The translations under genes were made by a program, and so were the position numbers. Below are positions 1 through 11,564 of a stretch of DNA of 59,684 bases, piece by piece (the first letter of the stretch is position 1; every line of letters begins with the position of its first letter). This DNA is from Balamuthia mandrillaris. Lineage: Eukaryota; Discosea; Longamoebia; Balamuthiidae. The stretch covers positions 1 through 59,684 of the forward strand of contig JAVKOQ010000318.1 of assembly GCA_031835245.1 (NCBI GenBank), read 5' to 3'. The notes under the pieces were generated by a model. The model saw only the letters and a list, made by a program, of their open reading frames with translations, was not told where the DNA came from and did not search any database.

Positions 1-137
1 GGGACATATTGGAGTTTAAGGCTCGTTTGAAGAGCCAACTACCGCAATCATCGACGTCTTCGTCTTCATCTTCTTCGTCTTCTTCATCTTCTTCATCTTC
101 TTCTTTTTATGCTTCTTCAGGAAGAATGCCTTTGTGA
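1..137 (+). CDS. 3' end of a gene truncated by the window edge, Ser-rich tail
   Basis: The frame starting at base 3 is open from the window edge to a TGA at 135-137 and reads DILEFKARLKSQLPQ, then a long serine run, then FYASSGRMPL. A charged helical segment followed by poly-Ser is a normal protein C-terminus in this genome, where serine runs are common. The family cannot be told from about 44 residues. The other two forward frames stop within the first 30 bases. This is read as the last exon of a + strand gene whose body lies outside the window; a chance open frame remains possible. Confidence 0.4.
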   Translation, partial: DILEFKARLKSQLPQSSTSSSSSSSSSSSSSSSSFYASSGRMPL

Positions 138-2372
138 AGCGAGCAAAGAAACGAGAAAGCAAAAAAGCAAGAAGAAGATCTAAAAAGAACAAGACAAAAA
201 AAAACAAAAAAAAGACAAAAACAATAGAACAAAAAATAGACAAAAAAAGAACAAAAAAAAAAGAAAGAAAAAAGAACAGAGTCTTTCCGTGGCAAACCAT
301 ACGGTGAAGAAGACCGAAAAAACAACTGAGTGCCTTGATTGCTGTATGAAAGCCTATTCTCTTTTTCTATAATGCCGGCCGGTGTACATACTTTCAAACC
401 CTTTTTAATTGCCTGCCCTGTACGTTCTCTCTCTTTCTGTGCTGTCTTCTCGCTCTTCTCTCTGACTGATCTCTCTCCCTCCCTTCAACATTCCATCCTT
501 CTGACTAATTTCTCTTCTCAAAACCAAAATAGCCGCAATGCACCAAACGCCAGCTTCCCAAAAAAAAAAAAAAAAAAAAAACACACCACACAAACCAACC
601 ACGTTACTTCTCTCGACTGAGACCTTTCCATGTGGAACATGCAACACATTTCGGGAGAAGTGCCATTTCTTTTTTTAAAAGGAGAGACAACGATGCTTTC
701 AAAGAAGAACGGTTTATCTCGGAGTTGGCTTGGATACAAAGACCAGAGGAGGAAGAGAGCTTGTTCATTCCAGCCTCCCTTCCTGTTTCTGCTTGAGGCC
801 CACCAATGTACCAATTTTTTCTCCAACAATTTAACAAGCACGAATCTCTCCTCAATCTCTTTTTGACACCGGTGTGTGTTACACCTTAACGGAAACAAGG
901 CCAAAAAATAATACCCGTGTTGTTTCTACTTTTTTCCTGTTCTTCGGTCATGCCCTATTTTGCGTACCGATGCAATATCTTTGGAAAAAAAGAAAGAAGG
1001 AAAAGCAGCACCCCACCTTGATGGCGCCAGATGCTGCGGCAGAGGTAAGTGAGCGAGATAGGTGGGAGCATTAGATTGATTCAATCTGCGACCCTTTATC
1101 TTGTCCTACAACGTGTCAGGTCGCGGTACCTTAAATATTTTAAGGCGAGGAGGAGCCGGGAAACGCAGGTCGTGCACCCGCGTTTACAGAAATTTCGATT
1201 AAAAGTCCGGTTGAGAATGGCATGTGCAGGCCCATAAATGGATAAATATACCCTAAAAGGAATGTTCGTAAGATTATGGCGTTTGAATTGCACCAATCCG
1301 CGTCAGTCAAACAGACGCGTCAACAGCACCAAAGCCCGGAACTCCTTGTGCTCGTCGGAACAGGATTCTCCTCACACGCGTAGTCCAGTTTGCGGAAAAA
1401 TTCTCTGTCGGTTCTGGGTTTTCCTTTATTTAGGAAACGAAGCCGATTCTCAGTTTCTGTTCTCTCAATCTTGTGCGATCTTCCGGAGCGGGGCTTCTTT
1501 CAAAAAATAAATAAACTCGCAACTCCTTTGTAGGAGGCCGAAAGCGTAAGCATACAACCTGTAAGTCGAACCTTTCGAGGTTGGGAAGAGCGAGAAAACC
1601 CCATAAAAGCAGAAAACACCCCAATCCTATAAACACAAGATAGAGCAAGATTATGGGCACGAGAGACGACACAATAGACGGATGAGAGAACAGCGGAATC
1701 TGCAGAAAACAGATAGCAAGTGGTGCGAGGCCAACGCTACATTTTTCACACCACCACAAAGAGGAACTCCGATTTTTATTCTATCCATTATTTTGTTTCG
1801 AGAAGCCAACACCTCCCCACCACGCTTTGCTGCCCTTCCTTCTCTTTCCAACCACCAAGGAAGAGAACAAGGCAGCTTCTTGTCTCCTTCCCTCCAACGA
1901 CCACTTTAATTATTATTTCCATTATTTTTTTTTATTGCGAGAGTTTGTTCTTGTTGGGGACCAACAACCAAACACCACACCGAAGCAGTGGTTTCCCGAC
2001 GTATCCTCCTGGATCATCCTCATCTTCATCATCCCCCTCATTCCCTGCTCCTCACTGCTTGCTTTTTTTTCCTCCCACTGCATCCAACGTTCTACTTATT
2101 TGGTTTGCTTTGGTTGAGCCTCAAGCAACAAACAAACAAACAAACCCGGAAATAACGATCCTCGCCTCGCTTCATACCACTTTGGTTCACCACCTCTCCT
2201 CGGCTACCACACAGCCACCACACAACAAACCAAGCCACCGAATCCCCCTCCCAAGCAGCTGGGTGCTGGCACAAAAAAGGAGAAACAAACCGACCCCCAC
2301 CCACCCAGGAGAGGAGAGGAGGAGAGGAGAGGTGAAGGGATCGGTTGTTGTGAGACCAACAACAACAAAGGT
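138..2372. other. Long spacer without a supported gene
   Basis: Bases 138-700 are A-rich or T-rich simple sequence and show no coding frame. At 1021 there is ATG GCG CCA GAT GCT GCG GCA GAG followed by a good donor, gtaagt; it could be a tiny first exon, but I find no convincing partner exon. An inverted repeat CCTTAAATATTTTAAGG lies at 1129-1145. From about 1900 to 2372 the + strand is C/A-rich with CAA and CAC runs, like the 5' leader of the gene that starts at 2373. The long frame at 1720-2556 + is low-complexity P/S/T/H and looks like a by-product of that composition. Confidence 0.5.
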
Positions 2373-3184
2373 ATGTTTGGGGGAGGAGAGGGGTGGTGGG
2401 GATTCGCCTATCAGACGCCAGCCTCAGGATCAACCAGCACCCACGACCTCCAAAGCATTCCCAACCTCACCGACTTGTCGCGACACCACCTCCAACGGCA
2501 TCCTCAACCACCACCACCACCATCATCAACGGATGCGCCATCGAGGACGCTCCTGATCAACGACCATAACGCCATGACCCCGCATCAGTCCGCCTCGCCT
2601 CATCAACTCAACAGCCGCGACGTCTCTTTTGTGGAGCAGCACTACCCACCGCATTCCTCCTCGATGCCAACGACCCCGCTCTCCACCATGCCGGATGGAC
2701 GTCTTCATCCCCACCCTCGTCATCACTCCTCGCCTGCTCAACTGCAGCGCCCGCTCCATCCCCAGCATCCGCCGACCGGCAGTGCTGCTGCTGCTCGAGG
2801 GTATGGCTCTCTATCCGGCCCATCCTCCTCATCCTGGATGGAGAGAGAGACTCACTCCATGGTACGTGTGGGGTTAGGAATGTTTCGTCTTTTTTTTTTC
2901 CGTCCGTTATTTTATTTTTTTTTTCCGTTTTCTTTCATCTTTTTTTCTTTTCTTTTCTTTTTCTTTTCACCTTTTCACCAACACTATTGACCCAACAGGA
3001 CGCGGCGCCTCTGCGGAACTATGGCTTGCCCATTGTGGAAAGCGAGACACAGCTCTTCCATGAGGAAGAGGACAACGAATACACCTTTGCTTGCGATCAA
3101 GTGCGCCTCTCCCTCTCATCTTCTTCATCTTTTCTGTTTTCACTGTATGGTTTCCCCCCTCTCTAACCAATCTCTTCTTCCCTC

Positions 3185-3220
<36 letters not shown>

Positions 3221-3442
3221 CTCCTTTCGAAGGCGGTAGAAATAGCCCACCAGGTAATACAACTGGCCGCCCTCGCCAAGAACAGACGACTGACAGCAGC
3301 GCAATGCTCCTCGATGGAAAAACAGATGGAAGAGCTGGAGCACTGCGTGCAAACCATCGTCTCTCCCATTCTCAACCCCTTTTCCTCTTCTTTCAAAGTA
3401 TTTGCCTCTCTCCTTTATCTTCTTCCCTCTCTTCGTCTTTCT

Positions 3443-3492
<50 letters not shown>

Positions 3493-4424
3493 CTTCTCTA
3501 TTTTTTACTAAGCTTTTCGCTTTCTCTTTAACCACACTCAAAACACAGACTGAGATGAAACCAAGAGACTCTGCCCCTTACTGCTCCACCAAAGAGACGT
3601 TGGAGCTTCGGACCAAACTCATCCGCGCCCAACAAAGCCTCCAAAAACAGAGAACAAACCCTTCTACCTCTACCACAGCATCAACAATTACTTCTGCCAA
3701 CAAAACAAAACATCGACGGAAAAGACAAAGTTCTGCAGAAAGAGAACGACGGAAAAGTTCTGCAAATAACTCTCCTACATTGTATTCCCCCTCTAGTCCT
3801 TCCGAACAAACACCACAGCAACCGATGTTGATAACATCAACCCGAAGAGACTCTTCTTCATCAGAACACCATAAAAGCAACAAGAACAACAAATCTACAT
3901 TTTATCTTCGGTGGAAGAGCTATTCCGTTGGTGAAGGCCCTTCCTCTCCCACTTCTCTTTCTTCCTCTCAAACTGGCAGTAACAACTCCACAAGCAAGGG
4001 CAAACGAAAAAGTTCCAGAGGAGAATACCGCAACGAGGGAATCGTTAACCTTCCTTCCTCTTCTTCATCTTCTCGACAAAGTTCGTCGTTGAGCAACGTA
4101 TTTGAGGAAGAAGCAGAAGATAGATGTAGCAGTCCATTTGCAGAGGCGAATGAAGAAGTCTATTCAACTGCTCCAACAGAACGAACAGATAGAAGAGTAA
4201 GAAGAAGAAGGAGCCCAATCATATCAAGTACTTTTGATGGTGGAGACGAGGCCAATAGCGAGCAAGACGAACAAACCACGAGAAGGAATCATGTGGAGCA
4301 GCGGTTCTCTCGTCCTATCACACCCGAAAAGGAGCGACTCACCATCGATTACTTGTTGAATCACGACTCTTCCTCTTCATCATCTTCTTTTGATCCTTCC
4401 GCTGCTTCCTCCACAAATCATTAA
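2373..4424 (+). CDS. Unrecognised low-complexity protein with a central coiled coil
   Basis: Four exons, 2373-2861, 2999-3100, 3233-3397 and 3549-4424, join in phase 0 with GT-AG ends and give about 543 residues. Residues 1-163 are rich in His, Pro, Ser and Gln. Residues 164-252 are the only globular-looking part: an acidic stretch, then heptad-like sequence around AVEIAHQVIQLAALAKNRRL and SMEKQMEELEHCVQTIV. The remainder is Ser/Arg/Asn-rich and probably disordered. No family is recognised. Introns 2 and 3 carry long sense-strand CT runs. The start is uncertain: ATG 2373 lies inside a donor-like AAAG|GTATGT, so the true first exon could lie further upstream. It is convergent with the TFIIH p62 gene, with 77 bp between the two stop codons. 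Confidence 0.7.
3449..3490 (+). repeat. (CT)n microsatellite, intronic
   Basis: An almost pure CT run inside the third intron (3398-3548) of the gene at 2373-4424; pyrimidines are on the sense strand. A shorter CT run at about 3187-3217 lies in the preceding intron. Confidence 0.9.
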
Positions 4425-4501
4425 GCGAGAAGAAGAACCCTTTTCGTTCTTTTTGTTATTGTTATTATTTGAATGAGAGAAAGAAAAAAGATTTTACTGC
4501 G

Positions 4502-4678
4502 TCACAACAGTGTTCGTTTGCTTTGTCGCATTTCAACAGCTTGGTCGAGAGCTTGAAGGATTGGTGCGAGCACTTTGGCGTAGATTCCTCTCTTTTGCAA
4601 ACGCTCTTTTTGGATGTCATCATACAGTTTTCCGATCGAATTTGCCACTCGCGTCACTTTGGTGAGTGGAACAAAAGT

Positions 4679-4723
<45 letters not shown>

Positions 4724-5998
4724 TAAAAGGATTGAAGAAAGAAACCTTTATCAGCGAGAGCTTTGGAGGTGATGGGATAAGATCCCCAAAAGTGCCGCAG
4801 TAACTCATTAGCCCGAGTGAAATTTGCAAAGAGCTTCCGTTTGTCCTCCTCTGAAAGCTGCTCCATTTGGTGCGCCAACTGACCTCCCTCTTCTTGCTGT
4901 TCGCTGCTATTGTTATTACGGTGATGCGTTCTGTCTTTGGCAAGCTTTCCGATGTCTAACACAATGTCCATCGCTACTTGGCTGGGAATGAATTTAGGTT
5001 GTTTGATTGAAACTGAAGCAGCTGAAGAACTGTATGCTTCTTCTTGTTCTTTCTCGTTCTCCTTTTTCTTTTTCTTTTTGGATTTGGGAGGAGGAGGTGG
5101 CGCGGGTGCGTTCTCCTCCAACCAATGTCTAAGTTCGTTGCTCCACCACTCCCAGAGTTGCTCTGGTGTGCTCTCGCTCTTGTTTCTCATTGTTAGAAAT
5201 AGAAAACGAAAGGGAGAAAGAGCAAAGAGAATAGAAGAGCATAGAGAAAAGAAAATGTGCGTACATCACTATCACCAAGGATCCCAGTCGAAGTATGACC
5301 TTCAAAGTACCGTCTTTGGTCGGTGATGTTCAATTCCACGACTTGTTCCTCTTTGCGCTCCTCCAATTCTGTCCACTCGGTGCTTTGCTGCACCACTTGT
5401 TTGTTTAGCGATGCACCATGATTATGATTACGACCATCCTTTGCTGCTTCACGAATACCATTTTCTTTGTTGCGTTGTGGTGGTGGAGAAACACTTCGCT
5501 TCTTTGCTTCTTCCTTCTGTTTCTCTTTTTCTTTCTCCTTCTCCTCTTCTTCTTTCATCTTGTCTTGGAGCCGTTTTGCGAGTTGACTGTTGTTAGTAGC
5601 TGAAGAGAGCGAGGAGGACGAGCCACCACCTGAGAGGAGAGAGCGATCCGTGCCGAGAACCAAAGCGCCATGACGGTTGTAGCGACGAAGGAGAGTGAGA
5701 GCACGTGAAGCTTTGGGTGCTGTCGGACCTACAACAGAGTCGCTAACGTTACCATAGCCATCCTTTTATATTGGGTTTTGTCAGTGACGTGAAAAGTTAA
5801 AAGAATAGAAAAGTTGAAGAGGAAAGAAGGAAGGAGTAGCAGAGCCGCACATCAGTGATAAGAGTATCTCTTGCTAGAGCCAAATTCGAGGTAATTTCCA
5901 CGTGCTTTACTTTTGCCCCTAATCGTGCAGAATCTATTCCAAAAGAAGGAAGAGTTTTGTGTTAAGTCTTCATCTCTCTCTCTCTGTCTCTCTCTGTC

Positions 5999-6039
<41 letters not shown>

Positions 6040-6044
6040 GTCTC

Positions 6045-6084
<40 letters not shown>

Positions 6085-7368
6085 CTTTCTCGCATTTCTC
6101 TTTAAACCATTGCCTCACCTTCTTGAATCAATTCATCATCCTCTTCAGCGCAGCCAGCAAACACCTCATCAGCACTATATACCGAAGAGTCCATCACTTC
6201 TTTGGGACGGCCCGAAGCGGAGGAAGAAGCAGAGGCAGAAGAGGAGCCACCCCCTCTGCTCTTATGAAAGTATTGACTCTGAAAGTACTTTGTCCAAAAC
6301 TCAGTCTCACTGAGCTTATCGGGAACCCATTCCTCATAAGCCTTTTTCACTGCGGGATACTCCACAAAGATCTGGCGAATGACGGTCGGAGTGAGGCGGT
6401 AGTGAACGGCGTTGCAGGTCTCTAGAGCTGGTTTCACGTCAGCCAACAGTTCGGAGGACATTCCACGTTGTTGTTTTGCAACGCTTTGTGCTTCTGTTTC
6501 TAACATTTGCTGTTGTTTTTTTTAAAGTATGTTTATGGACGAAGAAAGAGAGAAGAGAAGAGAAGCAAGAGAGAGAAGAGAGCGAGAGAGAAGAAAGCAA
6601 GCAAGAAACCTTACGACTGCTCCAAAACTCTTCCTCAGAGATGATACCAGAAATAACGAGCTCGTCGTGCAAGGCCCGCAGCGTGTCGTTTCCCGCCAAC
6701 AACGCAGCCCTCTGCTTGGCCTCCTCCAGCCGTAACTTGGCCTTCTCCCCCACTCTCTCCACCATGGGCTTACCCCTTTGCCGTTGTTCCTCCATGCGCG
6801 CCTTTTTCGTTTGCTGTTGTTGCCGTTGTTCTTCCTCTGCTTTTTCCATCACTTGCATCAGATCCATTTCTAATTTCGTAGCTTCTTCACTGTCTTCCTC
6901 TTCTCTGGTTCTCTTCTTCCTGTTCACCTCTTCTTCTGCTTCTGCCTCTTCTTGCGCCAACTTTTTGTGAAGGGGAACAAACTGAGCGATCAGGTCCCGA
7001 AAGCCGTCCCTCTCCCCAAAGGCGGACTCAGGACCCAGCCGGGAGGTGAACTCAAAGACGCGGCCAAAGGTCTTCTTCTTGCGGGTGGTCCTCTCCCGCA
7101 CGTTGGGCTTCTTCTTGCTCTCCTCCTCGATCCGCCTCCGCTCGTCCTCCTCCGTCATGACCTTCATGTAGAGCGGCGGGGCGGCCGACTTGCTGACGAA
7201 ATGGGAGTGCAGGTCCTTGAGGGGGATTTGGACCATCACTTCGTTGGTGGCGGCGCGGCAGAAGATCAAGCGGTGGTTGGTGAGGATGAGGGTGCCCTCG
7301 CGCTTCTGGTGCTTGGCGTCGCTTTGGAGAACGACCTCCTCGCCTTCGGTGAGCTCGAGAGCATTCAT
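4502..7368 (-). CDS. GTF2H1: TFIIH core subunit p62 (Tfb1/GTF2H1)
   Basis: Six exons read from 7368 downward: 7368-6610, 6509-6119, 5933-5851, 5762-5265, 5178-4746 and 4656-4502. All phases agree, giving about 772 residues. The protein belongs to the TFIIH core used in transcription initiation and nucleotide-excision repair. The N-terminus is a PH-like domain (LILTNHRLIFCR; then RVFEFTSRLGPESAFGERDGF). Next comes a charged coiled coil, then BSD-type sequence (IISEEEFWSSR, and RLTPTVIRQIFVEYPAVKK to FWTKYFQSQYFHKSR at about 291-338). The C-terminal helical region carries the family signature LLRHFWGSYPI and ends near YAKVLAPILQALDQAVEM. It is longer than the human protein (548) because of E/K-rich inserts. 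Exon 4-5 encodes a long Lys/Glu run and poly-Pro. Two CRE-like sites lie just upstream of the ATG. Confidence 0.95.
5971..6084 (+). repeat. CT/GTCT microsatellite, antisense to p62
   Basis: A CTCTCTGT-type array of roughly 110 bp inside p62 intron 2 (6118-5934). Because p62 is on the minus strand, its sense strand here is GA-rich. It is the one clear exception to the pyrimidine-on-sense rule among introns of this window. Compare 4684-4722, in the last p62 intron, which is GA on + and therefore CT on sense. Confidence 0.9.
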
Positions 7369-7401
7369 CTCTTTCTTGTTTGTTTTTTTTTTTTTGTGAG
7401 T

Positions 7402-7441
7402 TGACGTCAGGTATCAGCTTTTTAAGAGAGGGATGACGTCC
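7402..7441. promoter_or_regulatory. Pair of CRE/ATF-like sites upstream of TFIIH p62
   Basis: TGACGTCA at 7402-7409 is the full CRE/ATF palindrome and TGACGTCC at 7434-7441 is a near match. They lie 34 and 66 bp upstream of the p62 ATG (7368) and their starts are 32 bp apart, about three helical turns. The bZIP-CRE link is established knowledge from other eukaryotes; use here is inferred from position. Confidence 0.45.
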
Positions 7442-7738
7442 ATTCTGTTTTTTGTTTACTCGAATTTTCGGGGGAAATTTCAGACGGTTGGAAATTTGGT
7501 GGAAACCCGCCAAAAACGGACCTATTAGCCTATTTGGGCATGTTTCATGTCGACCTTTAAGAGTCGACAAAAATATTGCGCCTTGGTCGGGATAGCGGAG
7601 GTACCTCACGGCTCGTACTTCTTCTTTCAACAACCGTTGTGCCCCTTCTCTTCCGACATGGCCATCGATTTTGTTTCGTCGGACCGTTTCTCTCCTTCTT
7701 CTTCTTCAGTGAGCAAAAGTAATCCTATTTTTCTTTTG
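7442..7738. other. Spacer between the methyltransferase 3' end and the p62 promoter
   Basis: The full gap 7369-7738 is 370 bp. It holds the CRE-like pair, AT-rich sequence with two GGAAATTT-type words (7475-7495), and an inverted repeat TGTCGAC-CTTTAAGA-GTCGACA at about 7548-7569. Short ORFs here on both strands have no family signature. The region should serve as 3' UTR of the upstream gene and promoter of p62. Confidence 0.5.
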
Positions 7739-9436
7739 TCACATGCGAAGGGATGCAAGCAGTGATGGATTTCGGCAACAAACAATCCACTGCCATTGGC
7801 TGCTCTCGCTAAAGTCTTGAAAGAGGGAACGCTGTGTAACGTCCTCTTTGAGACAATGCAGGCCTAAAGCTTTCGCTCGGCTCGTGAACTCGGCTATTCC
7901 CTGGTTTTGTGTTACATAAGAAAAGAAAGAAGAAAGAAGAAAGAAGAAAGAAAAAAGAAGAAAGAAGAAAGAGAAACGACGAAAGAGAAAGAGAAAAGGA
8001 GAAAAATGAAAGTGAAAAGATAAAAGTTAGAAAAAAGGGTAGAAAGCATTACAAGGCGGTTGCGATGGGTAACTGTGTAAAATAGACCCAGCTCTGGATG
8101 AAGATAGTGATGAACCACGTCGGCCAAATGCGTTGCTAATGTTTTGTCGTAGATGAGAGCAGATCCCATTATCACCTCGAAACGACCTAAGTCAGGAACT
8201 GCAACTGGAGAGTGGTGATACTGTTTAGAAGCAGTTTGTTGCTCTTGCCGTTGAATGATACTCCAATCCAAATTTCTTTTGTTGTTCAAAAACTAGAGTC
8301 AGACGGAGGAGAAAGATAAGAAGAAAGCAAGCATTACTTACATTACTTGTACATTATTGTTTCGAAGGTTATTCAAGCTCAAATTGTATTGAATGTCTTC
8401 CACAAGCTGAACATAACAAGACACATGAGAATCATCAACATGGACATTTATGAAGACGAAGTATTCACCGCATCCCCCCAATGGCTCATATTACTTTACT
8501 ACTTCCTTCATCAACACAAGTCCAAGGAGAAGGACAAGAAGAAGCAGAAGAAAAACTAGAAGAAGAAGAAGAAAAAGAAGAAGAAGAAGAAGAAGAAGAA
8601 CAAGAACAAGAACAAGAACAAGAACAAGAACAAGAACAAGAACAAGAACAAGAACAAGAACAAGAAGAAGAAGAAGAAGAAGAAGAAGAGAACAAGAACA
8701 ACACAAAGAAAGAAGAAAGAGTACCTTATCGACGCAGTCAGAAATGACTATTTCACGGCAGTAAGGAGCAGCCAAAATGCCGACCAGGCCTACTCCAGCT
8801 CCCAACTCCAACACTCTTTTTCCTTCCAACAAGTTTTGACGTGAATGCCACCACCTGTAAGTAGTAATGAGAAAGCTATGAAAAAGGAGAACATACAAAG
8901 AAAAAGAGAGTAAAGAAAAATGACCGAGCAAGAATGATAGCAGATTCCCATATCTTCCAGCCAACACCAACGTTGTCCATGTGATCAACGCATATCCGAA
9001 TCACTCGCTCGTTTCTCACCATTTCGTCCTTACTGCTTCCGTCTTCGACGCTATTATTTGCTGAAGAACCGACAAACCGAAACGTTCGTATCTTATTTGT
9101 TGCTGCATAATGGATAGTCAGTTATTATTTGGGGCTTAGAGGAGCGACGGAGAAATAAGCAAAATTAAAGTTGAAGAACGAACCTGGCGCTCGTAAAAGA
9201 GCAAGAGCTTCCATAGCTAAGCTACAAACCTCGTCGTTGGTGCTGGGAGAAGAAGAAGAGGAGGAGGAGCGAAGAGCGAGTTTGTTGAGAATAGGGAAAC
9301 CACCAGCGTCTTCCACTTCGTTTTTTATGTCCTCTGCATTATCATAGAACCTGTAATGACTAACAAGTAACAGAGAGAACGGGAGAGGAGAGAGCAGAGA
9401 GCAAAGAGAGCAAAGAGAGCAAAGAGAGCAAAGAGA

Positions 9437-9474
<38 letters not shown>

Positions 9475-9906
9475 GAAGCGAACCAGCGGAAGCACACGCC
9501 ACGAGGGCAGTAAGCGCAGCTGTCTTAATGGCAGCATCATTGGAGGAGAGCAGGCGGATCAACGCCGGTACCAACAACAACGTGTCCCTTGCTTCATATA
9601 TGTTGTTCTCTTTTTTGTTTGCGTGCAAAGAAAGAAAGAAACGACAAGAAAGAAGAAAGCAGAAACAGAAGATCAACAGTCAATACTCCATTGCAGAACC
9701 CCAAAAAAATAAAAAAAAAAAGAGTAGCAACCAAGTCGGGTCCATCGGACGATGGCTTCGGTGGCAGCAACAGCAACGCCCGGTTCCTTGGCTCCGAGTT
9801 GATCGATGACCTTTCTCAAACTCTCTGGCCTTCTCATATCCTCCTCATGCCATGCCTGCTTGTCGTTGGGCTCCACCTCCACCTCCACCTCCACCTCCAC
9901 CTCCAT
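7739..9906 (-). CDS. ARM-repeat / class I lysine methyltransferase fusion
   Basis: Eight exons, 9906-9732, 9591-9484, 9333-9184, 9102-8925, 8854-8725, 8406-8347, 8292-8053 and 7900-7739, join in phase to 400 residues. The N-terminal ~145 residues are armadillo-like (VPALIRLLSSNDAAIKTAAL; EDIKNEVEDAGGFPILNKLA). Residues ~150-400 are a seven-beta-strand methyltransferase of the METTL21/FAM86 group: VGWKIWESAIILAR, then SAM-binding VLELGAGVGLVG (about 218-229), SD after strand 2, and GSALIYDKTLATHLADVV. The likely role is protein-lysine methylation with the ARM part recruiting substrate; the substrate is unknown. The N-terminus begins with a (Glu-Val)n run from GGTGGA repeats. An upstream exon cannot be excluded. 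The intron 8724-8407 carries a long CTT/CTTGTT array. The gene is head-to-head with the receptor kinase at 10295. Confidence 0.88.
8565..8700. repeat. GAA / GAACAA microsatellite, intronic
   Basis: Runs of GAA flank a tandem AAGAAC array, all inside an intron of the ARM-methyltransferase gene. The sense (minus) strand is CTT/GTTCTT, pyrimidine-rich. Open frames through it on either strand (poly Arg-Thr, Glu-Gln, Ser-Cys) are repeat artefacts. Confidence 0.9.
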
Positions 9907-10294
9907 TTTTCTCTTTTGATCAAATCTTTTTATTTTTTATTTTTTTATTTGATAAAAAAAAATATCAAAAGAGCAGCACCTGTGCACCAATCGAACACAT
10001 TTTCTCAAGGTTTTTTTTTGGTTTTGGATTGGTGGAATTATTTGAATTTTGGTTGGATTAATGTTAATTGATTGCCAACCAATGATTTTTACCCTTAAAT
10101 GATGCTATATTAAACCAGCAGATCAAATAAAACCTTTTCCAGAAGACTGAAACGATTGTATTAGCATGCAATTTTACATGGAAATGAGTACTCAATTACC
10201 CACTAAAGAAGGGGTGTCCTGGTATACGCGGAGTTCGTTCTAGCAAAATAATAATAAGAGAAACGAGAGGCAAAGCAAGTGTTAAGAAGCCCCA
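9907..10294. promoter_or_regulatory. Divergent promoter, methyltransferase / receptor kinase
   Basis: 388 bp between two start codons, AT-rich unlike the flanking exons. It has AACCAATGAT at 10077-10086 and an inverted CCAAT (ATTGG) at about 10029. The CCAAT/NF-Y association is established in other eukaryotes; shared control of both genes is inferred. No ORF of interest is present. Confidence 0.5.
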
Positions 10295-11519
10295 ATGTTG
10301 CCTGTGCGGACGATTCTAGTTCTTCTGTTGGTGGTGATAAAAGCTCTCCTCACATGCAGCGGCATCGACGGACAACGGATTGGGCTGCTGACCAATGAAG
10401 TGGACCCGCGCTACAGGGCGGACGTGACGCTGCGGTTGGAGGAAACAGGGCGGTTCGAGAGCGTCACCTACTTGAACGTGAGCTCCCTCCCGACATTAGA
10501 AGAACTTGTGCAAAACTTTGAAGCCCTCCTCGTTTGGTCGGGCCTGGCTTCAGACTTCCCAATTGCGGTAGTGGCGCCCTTCCCAGATCCGGAGGAGTTG
10601 GGAGACTTGTTGCAGGGCTACGTGGAGCAAGGCAGGGGCGTAGTGCTGGCTGTAGCTGGTTTCAACGGACCCACCGGCCTCAAAGGAGCTTTCGTCACTC
10701 ATTCCTCCGTCATCCTGCCCCAGGAAGCTGGTAAAGTAACGACTATTCCTGGCGGAGGAGGAGGACGTGAGACGCTTGGAGTGGTGCACTTGCCGGAGCA
10801 TCCCACCATGCTCAACGTCACCTCCTTTGGAATCGGAGGCGAAGCCCTTCGCGCCAACGTTCTACCTGCTCAAGTGGAGGACAAGATGGCGGAAGGGTCC
10901 TACGTGGTGGCTGCCTATAGCCGTGGGGTGGTGCTGATGGCCGTTCGCGATGAAGTTGGTCCCAACAAGAGCAATCGTGTGGACATAAACTTCCATCCCG
11001 TCTCGGAGCTGATAGGCACGGAGGATCCTTATGCACCAGGACGGAGCAGCGGTGGTTGGAGTAGGTCCACAAGCGGAAGAGAGCTGATGGCCAATGCTTT
11101 GTTTTATTCCATGAGTGGTATGTATGCTGCCGCCATCTTCCTGCCTCCGGCTTGACATATCACTTGGAAAAACGAACACACAACAGGGTGCGGGTCGTTT
11201 GCTCCTCAACCGCTCGCCATCGTCTCATGCAGCGAGGCAATGAGTGCAGAGAAAGAGGAGACAGAAATAGCAGTGCCTGATTTCACTAACTCCACTACTC
11301 TTCGTGTGGTGGGCACTTGCCATAGTCCCATCAACATCACCCAAACCCCTCCACCGGGCACCCTTCTTGCTGCTGGTCTGCACGACGTCGTAGTGAAGGT
11401 GGAGGATGCCCATGGTACGCGGGTCCAATGCACCACAAGTTTCACTGCCATCAAACTGGACCCCTCTTCAAGCAGTGTCAGCAATGAAGAGAGCTCAAGC
11501 GGTGGTAGCAGCGATACGG

Positions 11520-11564
<45 letters not shown>

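Noticed and set aside
16-300. Phe-rich ORFs on the minus strand at the window start
   Set aside because: They translate A/T-rich simple sequence into F/L/K runs with no domain-like pattern.
1720-2556. 278-codon + frame
   Set aside because: Its codons follow C/A-rich leader composition (His, Pro, Thr runs) and it overlaps the better-supported first exon at 2373.
3162-3511. CT tracts as a CRISPR-like or satellite array
   Set aside because: They are simple dinucleotide runs without spacers and lie in introns.
4469-4726. + strand ORF with a plausible protein start
   Set aside because: It is the antisense of the final p62 exon; the minus-strand reading matches the p62 C-terminus and keeps phase.
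8450-8764. Arg-Thr, Glu-Gln and Ser-Cys repeat proteins
   Set aside because: All derive from the intronic GAA/GAACAA microsatellite.
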